Source: Cinnamomum chago
Lineage: Eukaryota > Streptophyta > Magnoliopsida > Laurales > Lauraceae
Reading direction: 5' to 3'
Assembly (NCBI GenBank): GCA_038049695.1
Contig: CP142455.1
Location: 22,295,501-22,359,500, forward strand
DNA length: 64,000 nucleotides
The position numbers and the translations under genes are program-made. Shown here in pieces: positions 1 to 12,234 of the stretch (within the stretch, counting starts at the first letter, position 1; each line of letters starts with the position of its first letter). The notes below the pieces were generated by a model, which ran no database searches, was not told where the DNA came from, and was given only the letters and a program-made list of their open reading frames with translations.

Positions 1-2000
1 TTTTCTAGCCACTAGCTCTTGAATTATATAAACATGTACTCATCACCTTTGTTTCTTCTTTTACTTTTTTTTTTATATAAAAATTATAATTTTTTTACTT
101 TATGAGTATTTAAATTGCAATGTTGGTTATATTGGTAATGAGCACACTTCATTGAGCTAGTATTTATTTACCTGGAAAGATCTCCGAATGGATTTCCTGA
201 AAAAATTAATCGACGGAAATGAGACTTTCCAAGATTGTTTGCATATGTGTAGCTCTCTCTTTGGAACACGTGCGGTCACTATCTTCGCTTTCGCTTTAAT
301 AATGACACATCCCAACAAAATCGTTTCCCACTTCTCTGCATCTCTTCCTAGGTCCTTCAATGATTCAATCTGCCCTATTTGGACAAACACCACCAAGCTC
401 TGAAGTTCCATGACAACCCATCTTGCCTAATCTCACTTTTGGCTATTTCCATTGCCTAAAAGCATTTGAATCTCTCATCCTTTCTTCTGCTTATGCTCTT
501 GGATTTAACTGTTCTTCAAAGTACTCAGTTTCATGGGGATTTAGTAAGCCAAGGCTTGGAAGATAACAAGGTGAGTTTTTTTTTTTTTTTTAAATCTATT
601 TTCCCATCTATTATTTGTGTATAACTATATGTATTGGAGTGACTTACTCCAATTTAGCATTTCATCAATCTCAACCATTTATTTGATGGGCCCCCTATGA
701 ATGGTTCTCAATAATCCATGCTTGAATCTCATCTGTTTGAGGGAACAAAATATCATCTTTTTGGAAAAAAAAAAATTTGGGTGGTTAAGATCATTCAGAT
801 GGATTTTGCTTTTGTCACCCGGTCTAATAACAGTGCTGAGGAGAACATGGGGTTTGAGATTGATGATTGGACTGTCTGAAGGTCCAAATGCAAGTCCAAT
901 ACCACTATTTTTTTTTTATAATATGGGGTCTGATGTGTAAAGATGCCTTTGTTTGTTTATGTATTACTTCTGGTTGCTGCTAGTGGCTGTTTGGCTGATC
1001 TGTTCTGCTCATGTTTTGTGGAGTTTCAGTAAAGAAAATTGAAGAGATCTAGGTGAAGGCATATCTAGATGTATTTGCTTTGCTATTGGTTATTAGAACT
1101 TCGTTTTTTAGTTTCTGTTTTTTGGGGTATGGAAGCATGTGCAAGTTAGCTCGAAACATGAATTTACTGGTCTTTTCTCTGTTTTGTTTTTTGGATTTTT
1201 TTTTTTTTTTTTTTTTTTTGTGTTGTTTTTTCTCCCATAAACTGTCAGTTTTATGGAGATTCAGTAATAGAAGGCTTAAAAGGACCAGCGGGTCTTTATT
1301 ATATTGGTCTGATTTGGTGGAACCTGTATTTTATTTCTTGGTTTTGTTGGTTATTTTGTTTTGTATTGTCTTGCAGCAATTAAAGACTCTTGCAATTAAT
1401 TGTCTTAAAACTGGATGTTCTCTGTTTTTAATTCTCTTTCTTTAGATGTGTTAACTGTTAACTTCTATTAGACTTGGTTTGGCTCTTTGGATGTAAGTGT
1501 GACGGTGCCATGACAAAGTATGGATGCTTAATCTGTTAAATGAACATAGTAACTTGTTTTCGGTGTTAATATCCTTCTGAATGATTGTGTTCCTTGAGTT
1601 GTCTGATAGTTATCTTTCAGTAAAGTGATTAGCTCCATTAGTGGCTTCTGTTTGATGCACAGCAGCTGACGAGTGCATGAAGTTTGGTGTGTGTGTCAGA
1701 GAGCAATTGCTGGAAACAGCTAAGCTTATTAAAGGCAACAAATGGGGTAAAATTTGATCTGTAAAAAAAAATTGATGCCCTTGATTTAATTTTGCTACCT
1801 GTTATAATGATATCTTATGTTATGACACCATTGGAAGTTATTTGATTGTCTCGTGTGCTTTTTTTTTCTTCCCTATATTATATTTATGATCATAGGCTGG
1901 AAAGATAATGTGTTATATGCACTCAAAATTCTGTATTTTACATGACATTACTTCTGACACTATAAACTAGCTCTCATGTGTCAGATATGAACAAAAAGTG

Positions 2001-2057
2001 ATGGGAGCACTGGGGAAAGCTTCAAACGAGGACTCAACTATCTGCAAACATTATTGA
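2001..2057 (+). pseudogene. Possible decayed copy of the CML21-like first coding segment
   Basis: The 18-codon frame begins MGALGKASNEDS and stops at TGA 2055-2057. It resembles MGGALGKDNENS of the real exon at 4474. No donor consensus restores the rest of the exon. The similarity is short and could be chance, but it lies upstream of, and in the same orientation as, the real gene. Confidence 0.3.
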
Positions 2058-2436
2058 TATTTAAGAAGTGTTATAATGTAACTTTTAGTTCAATAATGTA
2101 GAAATATATAAAGAACAAAACTATAAGAGAAAAGAAATACATTACAGTCCTTGTGAATTTTTGCATAGCATTTAATTGGCTTTGAACTGGTGCTTTCTCT
2201 TCTCAAAAGAATGGGGCTGGTATTGTACCTGCAAGGACAGGAATGCTCCTCTCTAATCATGATGTGCACGTGGGAGCTTCACCGGCTAGTGTAATATGCT
2301 ATTACCCAGACCTTTTAGCATCTTGGAAATTCCAGGACTCTGAATTATAAGTAGCATCCAATATCGGTGACTTGTAGAACTAGATATGCCTGTCACGTTT
2401 TTTTTATTATTATTATGAAGGGTAAATTTGGACCAT

Positions 2437-2475
2437 CATCATCATCAAAGCCTTATCCCACCTACCTAGGTTTGA
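2437..2475 (-). mobile_element. 3' tail fragment of an RTE-type LINE
   Basis: A (CAT)n run followed by CAAAGCCTTATCCCA is the reverse complement of the usual plant RTE-type 3' end (GGGATAAGGCTTTG plus a triplet repeat). Only the tail remains. A related tail on the + strand lies at 18797-18843. Confidence 0.45.
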
Positions 2476-4285
2476 CTTTGAGTTTACTTTTCAATTCAAC
2501 CTTATATATAGTCAAGTTCTCTGTCGCTTACCATCAAACATTTGTTTCTTACATTCCAAGACTTTATTGGTATTCATCTTTCCCTAATTTATTAAACTCA
2601 CCACCTTTTGAGCCTTCATAAGGGGATGTTTTGGGTCTTCTTTGTACATGCCCAAATATCTCAACCAATTTTCTTTTTGGCATTTGGATATGCCTCAAAT
2701 TTGCTTTGGGCTGAATATTTTGGCAGGTGGTACGGTAAATTGGTAGTCCTTGCGGTTGGGGTGTTGTGGAATTTCGGAAACCACATACTCTGTTGGTTGG
2801 AAAATTTGGAGTAATGAGTGAAATATAACTGATGAGCAAAAAAAAAAAAAAAAACATGTGGAAAGATGGAAGGTATCATCGTTTCTGAATTCCATTTGTG
2901 ACAGAAGTTTTAATGTTAGGGTCAGCCTGGTTGAAGAATTTGGGTGAGGAAAGCTGGTGTGGTGGAATTTGAGATTCTCGGGGAATTACAAGATGTCAAG
3001 TTAATTTCCTGCCCCCTTAAATTTAGTATTTGGCATTGAGTAAAATTCCCAAATTCCAAAGAGTTTCCACAGCACCATTTTGGTCTTGATTTTTGCTTGC
3101 AATCAGAATTTGAGAATGAAAACATGTTTTCTTCATTCTGCAGTTCTTGAATTTGTTGCCACATTAGCATGTTCTTTTGAGGTATTGTTAGAATTCCTCT
3201 ACCAAACAGATCCTAGGGCTAGGGGAATTTCAATGGAAGTTAATGGGATTCTTTTATTCCATTCCACTACAAAATGAGAAATTTATTCGGACGGAAAAAT
3301 ATCTTGTCCCCCTAATGCTTTTTCCTGCCAGAAATTCTACCTAGTTACCAAACAGACCAGATAATATACTGTTTCTCATATTTCCATCACACATCCATGT
3401 TGACAAATGAACAATACTGCCGAGAATCATTTGTAGTGGAAAAGATACTGATGCGAACCCTTTTGATGAGGGCTTGACTGGGATGGATAAAAGTGCCATA
3501 GCACAGAATTAGGTCTCCTAGAGACTCTCCCAAAGAGAAAAATAAACCTCAAAGGATGGTAATTTAATTAGACTATAACTATGATTTTCCACATGCTTTA
3601 CATCCATATAAAAAGGAAACAAAGAAGCCTGCTAAAATTGAAAGTTTTGAAAAGTAGGAAATTATATCTAACCTAATCGTATTTCTATTTTAAAGTTCTA
3701 ATCACAACTCAAAAAAAGAAATAAATAAAAAATTTAGGATACAAGTGTTCCATTGGCTTTAAATGTCCTTTCACAAAATCCCTTCTTTTGGGCCCTGCAT
3801 TTAGAAATGGGCTTCACTGGTTCGGCCCATAAAACTTGCATCAAGTAGAGACCATTCTACTCTTATGTGTTTTCTGGAGCAAACATGTTTTAATCTGAGT
3901 TGGTACTAAAGCATTATTCTATTCCTTTTCAATTTTTCTCTTTTAGCTTATAAATTCCTATTGTTTTGATTCATCTTTAGGCATGCTTCAAGATTCAGTG
4001 TGTTCTGTTCATCATCCGTTTCCCTCATCAGTTTAAGTTCTAATGGTCTGACTATAGTTATTGATTGCTCATCATTCTTAACTATTTCATTAAAAGAAAA
4101 CCTCCTTAATAATAAACTCAAAGCACAGTTGAATAACTCAAGTTAACCAGTTTTGGTACCGAGTGAGAATTGTGTTTTCTCTGATTTAATCATTGATCCA
4201 TCTTTATAAAAGTAGAAGTCAAAAGACTGATCACTGATTCAGGCCCAAATGTCAAAGATTGATTCATCAATGAGGTTCCGTAATC

Positions 4286-4316
<31 letters not shown>

Positions 4317-4427
4317 TGTTGCATTCTGGGCTAATTTGCTTATTTTTCTCTTTTCCAACATTTACTTGTGCCTTTCTTTTTTCTCCATGGATTTCGTTAA
4401 TGTGGTTCTTTTTGTTGCATTTTCCAG

Positions 4428-4473
4428 TTACACTCTTCCTGTGTCTACGTGCCATTTTTCTGAGTCGGTTAAA
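4428..4473 (+). other. Probable 5' UTR part of the CML21-like first coding exon
   Basis: A strong pyrimidine-rich acceptor ending TTTCCAG lies at 4421-4427, and 46 bases separate it from the CML21-like ATG. This suggests a spliced leader whose first exon lies upstream. One candidate donor is the AACAAG/GTGAG junction near 570, but the leader exon itself is not proven. Confidence 0.45.
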
Positions 4474-7400
4474 ATGGGAGGTGCGCTTGGAAAAGATAAT
4501 GAAAACTCAGGTTCAAAGCCGTATGTGCCCGAGTCAAAGCTTGAAGCGAAGATGGTGAAAGCTATGCAGCGGAGGGCATCTGCGGGGACTGCCATGAAAT
4601 CATTCAACAGCTTAATCTTGAAATTCCCAAAAATTGATGAGAGCTTAAGAAAATGCAAGGAAATTTTTGAGAAATTTGGTGGGTTATTTCCTCATTTCTA
4701 GTGCTAGAAATTGATTCATTTGGAGACACCTATTTTTTTTTTTTGGGCTGTATCTAGCTTGCAAATGAAGTTATATAAAGGGTTTATAGAGTTGAAAACC
4801 TAAGAAACGTTTGTTTCCTCTGAAAGGTTTCTTTTTTTTTTTTGGAATATGATGGACAACATGAGGTATCTATTATACATACATACAAATCTAACAATTT
4901 TTTTTATTTTTATTTTTATTTTTTGTTTTAAGTAATTTGAAAAACCAAGACCTTAGACAGTCTTTAAATCTAGCTGTAGTTTGATTCTAGTAGAATTTAT
5001 GAATTATATTAACCATGACTACTGTAAAACATAACTGTTGTTTTGATATGCTGCTTTGTTTTTTGGCTTTCCCTTGTTGGCCATTCCTTGTTGAGTGGTT
5101 CTTGTTTTTTTGAGGTCTTGGCCCTTGCTTTTCGATGTACTGTTAAGTTTTTTTTTTTAAAATTCAAGTTATACCATTCAAAAAAAAAAAAAAAGTGACT
5201 ACTGTAAAACAGGTTGTCATTTCAAATGGTGGTTTTCTATTATTGCTTTTCTTTTATTACATAATTTGAAAAACCAAGACCTTTGACAATCTTTAAATCT
5301 AGTTGGAGTTTGAGTCTAGTAGAATTTATGGACTATATTAACCATGGGTCCATGACTACTGTAAAACAGGTTGTAATTTCAAATGGTGGGTTTTCTATTA
5401 TTGCTTTTCTTTATTACATAATGGCCCTCTTACTTCAGTCTATGGAGACCTCTTTCAAGTGGGATAGTGCCTCAACCATACCTCTACTCATATAGTTGGC
5501 AATTTCTAATTTCTATCATTATGATGTTGGCGAAGTGCAATCATCCTTATTCTCACACTTGTAAACCAAAAAGGGCTGGAATGACTTGACAACATCTTCA
5601 AAATAGAGGAAGAAACCAATAATTTCTCACTCGCATAGACAAAATGATGCAGTACGGACCAACTAGGTCGACCATGATGCATGAGTCAACCCGGTCCATT
5701 GGGTTCAGCCCACAGGTCCAATTTGACTGAGAGCTATATGGATTTCCTATTTCTATTTATGATTTCTATTTCTATCCTTGTTTAATTAGGATTGCTATTA
5801 TGTATTTATCTAGTTTCTTCTTTTGATTAGATTTCTTTGATGGGGAAGTTTCAAGTGCGTCCATCCCTCACCATAGGGTGAGGGACACTTCCATAATTGA
5901 GAATTTTCAAGTACAAAAGTTATTTTTCAAGTACATAGGGTGAGGTACACTTCCTTGTCTTCATGTGCAAAAAGGAAAAGTGCCCTCACCCTATGGTGAG
6001 GGAGAAACTTCCCCTTCTTTTGATTATTAGGAAAGTCTCAGTTGCTAAGGAAGAGGAACCATCCTATATATAGGTGGATATGCCTTATTGTATTTTCATG
6101 CTTATTATCAATTAAATTTCTCTCTTGAGTTTTTCTTCAACAATGGTGTTTCCCATTATCGTGAGTGTTCTTGCTGGAATCCCTTCGCTGGATTCAATCA
6201 ACCCCATCTAAGGTATTGATCTATTTGATCATGGGTCCAGGGCTGTGCCACAAAAGAAAAAAAAACATGCTGGTCATGTACATTCCTCCTAAAGAACCTT
6301 TGACACATGAAAGGTGGAATAGGTTCCTCTTTGAACTTGATCTACTACTTAGGAACCTTTCGTTCATGGAATACTTTTAAACAGTAAAAGATTGTTACTG
6401 AAGCTCATATAGGACATAACATTTTAACTCTTAGCATTAAAATCAACTAGGACACCTAAAACTCATAATTAAACCATAACGTATCACTAAATGGGTCAAA
6501 ACTTCTTTGATATTTGTCAGAATTTCACAATCTTGCGCTTGCTGATAGGTAATTGAAAATCCCATCAAGGCTGATTTATTTTGTGTCAATCAGACATCGT
6601 TTTACACGCGGAATAGGCCTCTCTAACTGAACATGAAAATAAAAGTGAAAAACAAATAAAGTTTTATTTTATACATTTGCCACATGTGGAAACCTTGTTG
6701 AGTAGATGTGCGCTCCCCATTTCTGATCTTTCACAGCCATTCATCTGCATCACATCATTTCAATTGTTGGCTTCATAAATCACTTTTAGGACTTGAGTAT
6801 ATTTTACTTACCTTCTAAACTGTTACTGAATTCTTAAGCAAGTTACTGCAAGCTTTAAAAAACATACAGAACTGCTTTACATACCCCACACACACATTTT
6901 CTACTTTTCTTTTCTAATGCAAACACTTTATATTATTTATCTCACAGTATGATGACCTTCTAAGTTGCAGTTAAGAGCTTTCTTTTCATTTTTCCCTTTG
7001 TAATATCAGGGAACTTATTCCTTTCATATGCACGTGCTTTCCTTCCTTTTCTCCCATGTGACTTCAAACATGGACTAAGTATTCTGGTGGTAGGGAAAAG
7101 GAGGTGCCTGTTTACACATCCTACATGTGGGCATCTCCATAGTTGTAAGATGATAAAAGGATATAAACTTTATCAGTATTAGTGAGTGTACTTGTAAATG
7201 TAAGAATTATCCAAAAAAATTATAATTGTAAAAAAAGGTATCCCACTTAAATAGACGTAGGCTTGAACAGTGTGAACATAGTATAGAACAACAACAACAA
7301 CAACAAAGTGAAATGGAAGATCAAAGATTTCTCTAAATTGCAGGATTGATGTGTTTCTGAAGTCCTCATTACGTGGCAGTAGTCTTCTCTTTCAAGTTTA

Positions 7401-10400
7401 TCAGTTGTAAATAGTCAGCATTTTATCCTTCCCGTTTAAGATTACTATTTTGAGAAACTTCATGACAACAGCACTGCATATGTATATGTATGCAGCTCTC
7501 AGATATCGTGAAATTGGGCCTTTAGGCAGTTGGGTTTTATCTTATTTGAAAAAAAGTTCAAGAGAACACCTTATTTGAATAATAGTTGAACAGACATGTT
7601 CTGTTCAAGTTACAGTAGCAGCATGTTTCCAGAAGTCCTTATTATGTTGCAGTATTTATTTTATTTTTCCTGTTCCAACTTTATATGTGGAAAATGGTCT
7701 CTACTGGCAGCTTCTTCATCCCGGCTAAATTTACTATTTTGAGCAATTTCACTATGAAAACACTGCATTTTTATGTCTGTCTCAGTTCTAGTGAAGTGGG
7801 GATTTTACACACCTGAGTACCTGACTAATATCTTAGTTGAGCTGGTTCGAGAGAATCTCGTGCGGTTAGGGGCCATTTTACAATTAGGGTTTAGAAATAC
7901 ATTAGGATTGGAAGTCTTTTTGTATTGAAATTACGTTTGGATACCTAATATAAGAAGAGTAAGGAGGTGTGTGATTAAGAACACATGACCTTCGACCAAC
8001 TGCTGTTCATAAATCTCTCTCTCTCTCTTATATTCCTTCTCAAATCTCTAATATCTCTTCATCTACCTTCCCTTTATTTCTTAAACTTAAAATTTTACTG
8101 CATGATTCCGCTGATTCATTTCTCTATCCTTGCAGATGAAGACTCAAATGGTGCAATAGATCCAGAAGAATTGAAGCATTGCTTTCATAAACTTGAAATC
8201 TCTTTCTCAGAGGAGGAGATTATCGATCTTTTTCAGGCATGTGATATCAATGAGGATATGGGTATGAAATATAATGAGTTCATAGTGCTCCTTTGCCTTG
8301 TATATCTTCTGAAAGAGGACCCGACTGCCCTTCAAGCTGTATCCTAAATGACATTTCAGTTGTGCATTTTTATTTGTTTTCTTTTAATATTTTTTTATTA
8401 CTTTGAGAATTAGGGCTGAGTGGAGAACTAGAACTCCAGAGATGACACTATCTAGATTATAAAAGGCTTTTGTTTCTTTATTACCTTGAGAATTTGGTTT
8501 CAGTGGAAAAGTAGAAGTCCAAAGAGGATCCTATAAAGATTGGCTTTGGTGATTGATTCTGATAAAGATGTCACATCATGGTCACAATGAAGAATTCCTT
8601 TAGGATATGGATCCCTGCATTAGACTTTGACCTTCTGTTGGTTTATTAATAGCTTAACTTGGTCAATTGGTCTCCCACGTCAACCTATGTAACTTTTAGA
8701 TATATTAGAAAATCATTCATATTCAAGGATTTGATTCTCCATTGCCAAAAAAACTAAATCCTGGCTTCTATATTTGATTCACATATCGAAGCATTTGGCG
8801 GTTGAACCACTCAATTCACACTTTGCACAGTTCAACTGTGGGCAAGTCATTTTGGTTGAAGTTGAATCCAACCGCAACTAGTATTGGTTCCAGTTAAACT
8901 GGGTCAGACCAGCCAGTCTGGTGAGGTTTTAAAAGAATTTGATTTCTACTGAAAACAGGATGTTTCTGCTGAATTGCATGTGACTTGTTCAAATGTATCC
9001 CCTTAAATAAGTACTGGAAGCAAGTTGATTAAAACGAGCAACTCAGTTTTGACCTGATTTAACTTCATGGCCTTAGGTCACTACAAAATCTAATCTGCTA
9101 ACGTGTATATGTTAATGCCAAAGATCAATTGCTGTAATTTAGTTCATGAAAGCATTACATGTAATTTTAATTATGTAAATAGAATCACATCAAAATGATA
9201 AAAGGTGCCATCCATTTTTTCAGGTAAACACCATTAAAAATAGAAATGTAAATATATGACAGTATTTTATGCTATAAGATGGATGGAGAGGCTTTGACAC
9301 ATGAACAGTGTTTTTTTTTTTTTTTTTTTTTTATAACTATTTGTTCATTATGTATACTAGAACATAAGTGGAAAGCTTCAGAATTTTAATTTCCATGACC
9401 AAATTGCTAGAAATCACAGTTGGGATTGCAAAATCTTGACACAACATTTGAAACATTAGTTGATGCATTTGTGTTTCTGGACAAGAACAAAGATGGATAC
9501 GTCAGTAAGAATGAGATGGTTCAGGCCATAAATGAAACTACTGCTGGTGAACGCTCTTCTGGTCGTATAGCCATGAAAAGATTCGGTGCACTCTCTCTCT
9601 CTCTCTCTCATGTTCATGGACACTCAAACACAAATTTTCCTTGAGTTATAGACAATAGAAGATGCATCTCCTCTCTCTTGCATGTCCATGGACACAAACT
9701 CAAATTTTCCTTGAGTTATAGACAATATAAGCTGCATTCCCTCTTTGATCTTGTATAAATTGCTGACATACAAATGACATGAATCCATCTTGTGCTGGAA
9801 AAGTCCTGCACATGTGTAGTTTGAGGATCCTATTCCTCTCAATTATGCCAGTGGCCAGGCGCATTGTTCTCTTTTATACAGGGCAGCTTATTTGGCTATC
9901 TTGATTGTTCATTCGATGGTCCTTACCATGGAATGTGACGTCTTAAAATTTATCAAATTTGAAGTTCCTAGTGGGAAAAGGCTTGGTTTGGTTTGGTTTG
10001 GTTTGAAGTTCCTAACTAATATTGGTTGGTCAAATAGATCCAGAAAAATATAATTGGGGGGGGGGGGGGCTACAATTCCACTATATCCTGTGTCCACTTA
10101 AATCTGCAACCAAACAGCATCATATGGTGGACTATTTAGAACTACTATCTACTTGGTTTCTCGTCTCCGTACAGATACCAAGTTGAATGGTGTAGATGTC
10201 TCACAGTCTTCAGTTTGGAAGTTTCTTGTACAAACTTGAAGCTTATAATTACTTTATTGAATCACGACATAGGCTTTCTTTTCATTTGTTAATATTCTAG
10301 TGTCTAGAATTCCTAATAATGTATCTAGATGCTCATCAAATTGTGATCAGTTTGAATATTTTGGTTGGATGAATGGTTTTATTTTGCTGTGTCCTGGGTG

Positions 10401-12053
10401 GTGAGGATGAAGAAATTGAAAATTATGTTAAGCAAGATGCTGCAGTCGTTGCTATCCGGTATTCTGATCCCTTACCAATATCGATGACCAGTGTTCATAA
10501 TGCATTGAAGAGAAATAGGAGAAATGCAGTGTCCACTTTATGCAATATATATTCTACATTCCTTCCTAAAATTTGAGGAATGAATGATCATCTGTTCTTG
10601 TATAACACCCAAACAACTTCTGGCTTTTAGGGCTTGTCTCACTGCCTCTACCATCAGAAGGACAAGAACATTGAATTTTGTGAATCAAAAGTTGGAAACC
10701 AGAGCCCAAAACTGAAATCAATATTTCGAGGTCCTTCAATTTTGGTAAGCAAACGATATGTTGGTTCTTACAGTTTTAAAAGGAAGTCACTTTCAAAACT
10801 GGCATCATCTTTTTTGTAATTGCAATGTCTCACAGGTCCTTCAGTTCTTCAAAGATATTACAACATTTTAGAAAAGTGCTCATGTCGGGACACAACAATT
10901 TGCCATTGTGCGAGTATGCCTATAAGCTTTTTCCCCCCTTTAGCTATTATTTGTTCATCTTTCAGAACTACTTTTGTATATTTATATGCTTGATGTATTT
11001 ATAAAATATTGGCATCAACTCTGAAGGAACTATATTATTCTTAATTTGAGTTTGTTAGTGTCCAGACCCAGCTTGGATAGATCATGCTCCCCCAAAAAAA
11101 ACCCTACTCTTCTAGAAGATCCTAGCTGTTCAGTTTTTGGATGGTGTTTTGGTGATTGTCTGTATTTTATTCCCAATCGTCTACTTGGACGCCATCAGTT
11201 GAAATGTTTCGATCGTCCAATCTGGACTTCTTTTGGAGTATGGTCTATCCATAAAGTGTATCATCTTGTTAATCTGGTTTACTGAAACACACAGCAGAGT
11301 CTTGGAAACTCGGTCCAGAGTCTCATTTGCATATCTTGTGAATCATGTTCAAGTGGAGCGAGGGGATTGTCCTGGAGTAATGTTTTGGGGTTGTGACTGT
11401 CCTGTAGTAATGTTATGGGGTCATTCTAGGTTGTTTTGTAGGGTTTTTCCACTTTGTTTCATGCTTTTAGGGGGTCCACTGCAACTGTTCTTCTTTCAGT
11501 AAAAGTCTCTTGTATTGTTTTGCATTTCAATGAATTTAACTATTAAAAAAAAGAGGATCATTTGCATTTCTTGTTGTATGAGTATCATATAATTTCTCTT
11601 TTCTGTGATTTTTGATGACTTATATGAATTGACAAGGAATGAGTTAGATCAGATTCAATGCTGGTAATATCTGTGTCCGTTGAATTTAGAAAAGCACTCA
11701 CCAAGTTAACTAGAAACTTCTTTAGCAGATGTATGGTATGGGCATTCTAGTGTTTATTTAATTTTACTTGCTATTATTTGCTTTCATCTATCAACTGATG
11801 AGTAATATTATAGCATCCTTTCAGTATCATTTATTTAAATGCCAAGGGAAACCTTTAAATCAATTGTCTTAGTGGGGATTGTTTACTCATAAAATTTTAG
11901 ACTTGAGCCTGCTTTCAACCACTTGATCTTTTGTGTATTACAGAAGAAATGGACTGGGATAGAAATGGAATGGTGACTTTCAAGGAGTTCCTCTTTGCTT
12001 TTACCCGCTGGATTGGGATTGATGACGTAGAAGATGAAGAAGGAATCGTGTAG
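4474..12053 (+). CDS. CML21: CML21-like calmodulin-like calcium-binding protein, four EF hands
   Basis: Coding exons read as 4474-4678, 8136-8338, 9411-9585 and 11944-12053, all with GT-AG borders and compatible phases; together they give 230 residues, about the length of the family. The start ATG at 4474 opens MGGALGK, the expected N-terminus; the 5' UTR part of this exon probably begins after the acceptor ending at 4427. Four 12-residue EF-hand loops are visible: 69-80 (DEDSNGAIDPEE), 105-116 (DINEDMGMKYNE), 160-171 (DKNKDGYVSKNE) and 198-209 (DWDRNGMVTFKE). All keep acidic position 1 and Glu at position 12, so all look able to bind calcium, though loop 2 is less regular. The N-terminal Gly2 and Gly3 could allow lipid modification, which is untested. 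By family, the protein would be a cytosolic or membrane-linked calcium sensor without enzymatic activity. Exon 3 has two possible acceptors nine bases apart (9411 or 9420). The exon structure is inferred by eye; identity with the CML21 branch is recalled from family knowledge. Confidence 0.9.
4934..5422 (+). repeat. Tandem duplication of about 155 bp in CML21 intron 1
   Basis: Copy A (4934-5266) and copy B (5267-5422) both begin AATTTGAAAAACCAAGACC and end in the same TTATTACATAA segment. Copy A is longer because a poly(A)-ended insert sits inside it at 5032-5195. Confidence 0.7.
5032..5195 (+). mobile_element. Short poly(A)-tailed retro-insert with 16-bp target-site duplication
   Basis: The insert ends in a run of 14 As and is flanked by the exact 16-base repeat TGACTACTGTAAAACA at 5016-5031 and 5196-5211. 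Copy B of the surrounding tandem duplication has this site uninterrupted near 5353. The pattern is that of LINE-mediated insertion. The insert may be a truncated L1 3' end or another transcript; its T- and G-rich body is not assigned. Confidence 0.75.
5645..6200 (+). mobile_element. LTR-like remnant split by a foldback element
   Basis: The segment has features of an LTR: a TATA-like CTATATATAGG at about 6063-6073, followed by a T-rich leader. The boundaries are uncertain, and no paired LTR, primer-binding site or coding region is present. It lies inside CML21 intron 1. Confidence 0.4.
5842..6014. mobile_element. 173-bp MITE-like foldback element
   Basis: The ends are inverted copies: GGGGAAGTTTC at the left and GAAACTTCCCC at the right. 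Just inside each end lies a near-palindromic CCCTCACC(AT/CT)A(GG/TG)GTGAGGG block. A third related block (TAGGGTGAGG) is internal. An exact 12-base direct repeat TTCTTTTGATTA occurs at 5818-5829 and 6015-6026, but the left copy is 12 bases away from the inverted repeat, so the true target-site duplication is unclear. Confidence 0.65.
7345..7805 (+). repeat. Old direct duplication in CML21 intron 1
   Basis: Segments 7345-7535 and 7620-7805 are related. Examples are GAAGTCCTCATTACGTGGCAG versus GAAGTCCTTATTATGTTGCAG, and ACTATTTTGAGAAACTTC versus ACTATTTTGAGCAATTTC. The copies differ at many sites and have small indels, so the event is old. Confidence 0.55.
9586..11943 (+). other. CML21-like intron 3 with minor repeats
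   Basis: Besides the 72-bp duplication, it contains a (TTTGG)n run near 9985-10003 followed by a run of Gs near 10060, and an unassigned open frame at 10373-10576. A segment that ends in a T-rich 3' UTR-like stretch and an A run near 11545 may be the end of an old LINE. No coding sequence is assigned. Confidence 0.4.
9615..9740 (+). repeat. Tandem duplication of about 72 bp in CML21 intron 3
   Basis: CATGGACAC...AAATTTTCCTTGAGTTATAGACAATA is repeated with only a few differences at 9615-9667 and 9687-9740. A (CT)n run precedes it just inside the donor of exon 3. Confidence 0.7.
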
Positions 12054-12228
12054 ATGCCACCATCTTGTTCCATATCCACATGATATTAGCATCACATGCA
12101 AGGTTTCTTCTTTCAATAATGGCTATTAGAGTTTTAAGACATTTGAATCAGCCCACCATCCCTTTTTGGGTCTGCAAGTTTTCATGTAAATAGTCTGTAT
12201 GTGAATCAAAAAACCTACCTGCTATTCT

Positions 12229-12234
12229 AATAAA
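12229..12234 (+). terminator. Candidate polyadenylation signal of the CML21-like gene
   Basis: An AATAAA hexamer lies about 175 bases after the stop codon at 12053, followed by a short GA repeat and T-rich sequence. It is well placed for 3'-end formation of the CML21-like transcript. Confidence 0.45.

Larger units (their letters stand above)
1..4427. other. Upstream region of the CML21-like gene, no assignable coding gene
   Basis: The stretch is AT-rich with several long T runs (for example 1197-1219). Open frames at 157-411 (-) and 188-403 (+) resemble no family I know. A possible leader exon ends at a good donor near 570, and a related sequence (CAGTTTCATGGGGATTTAG versus CAGTTTTATGGAGATTCAG) recurs near 1245, so this segment may contain an old duplication. 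A short fragment resembling the CML21 N-terminus occurs at 2001-2057, and the end of an RTE-type LINE occurs at 2437-2475. Confidence 0.4.

Noticed and set aside
157-411. Open frame of 84 codons on the - strand (and 71 codons on +)
   Set aside because: No recognised domain, no clear splice context, and both strands are open, so coding is unsupported.
1053-1445. 130-codon frame on +
   Set aside because: Phe- and Leu-rich translation of T-rich DNA with a long T run; typical of chance frames in AT-rich sequence.
2925-3360. Possible PIF-like MITE with CTGTTTGGTAACT-type ends
   Set aside because: The left end matches only loosely and no target duplication was found.
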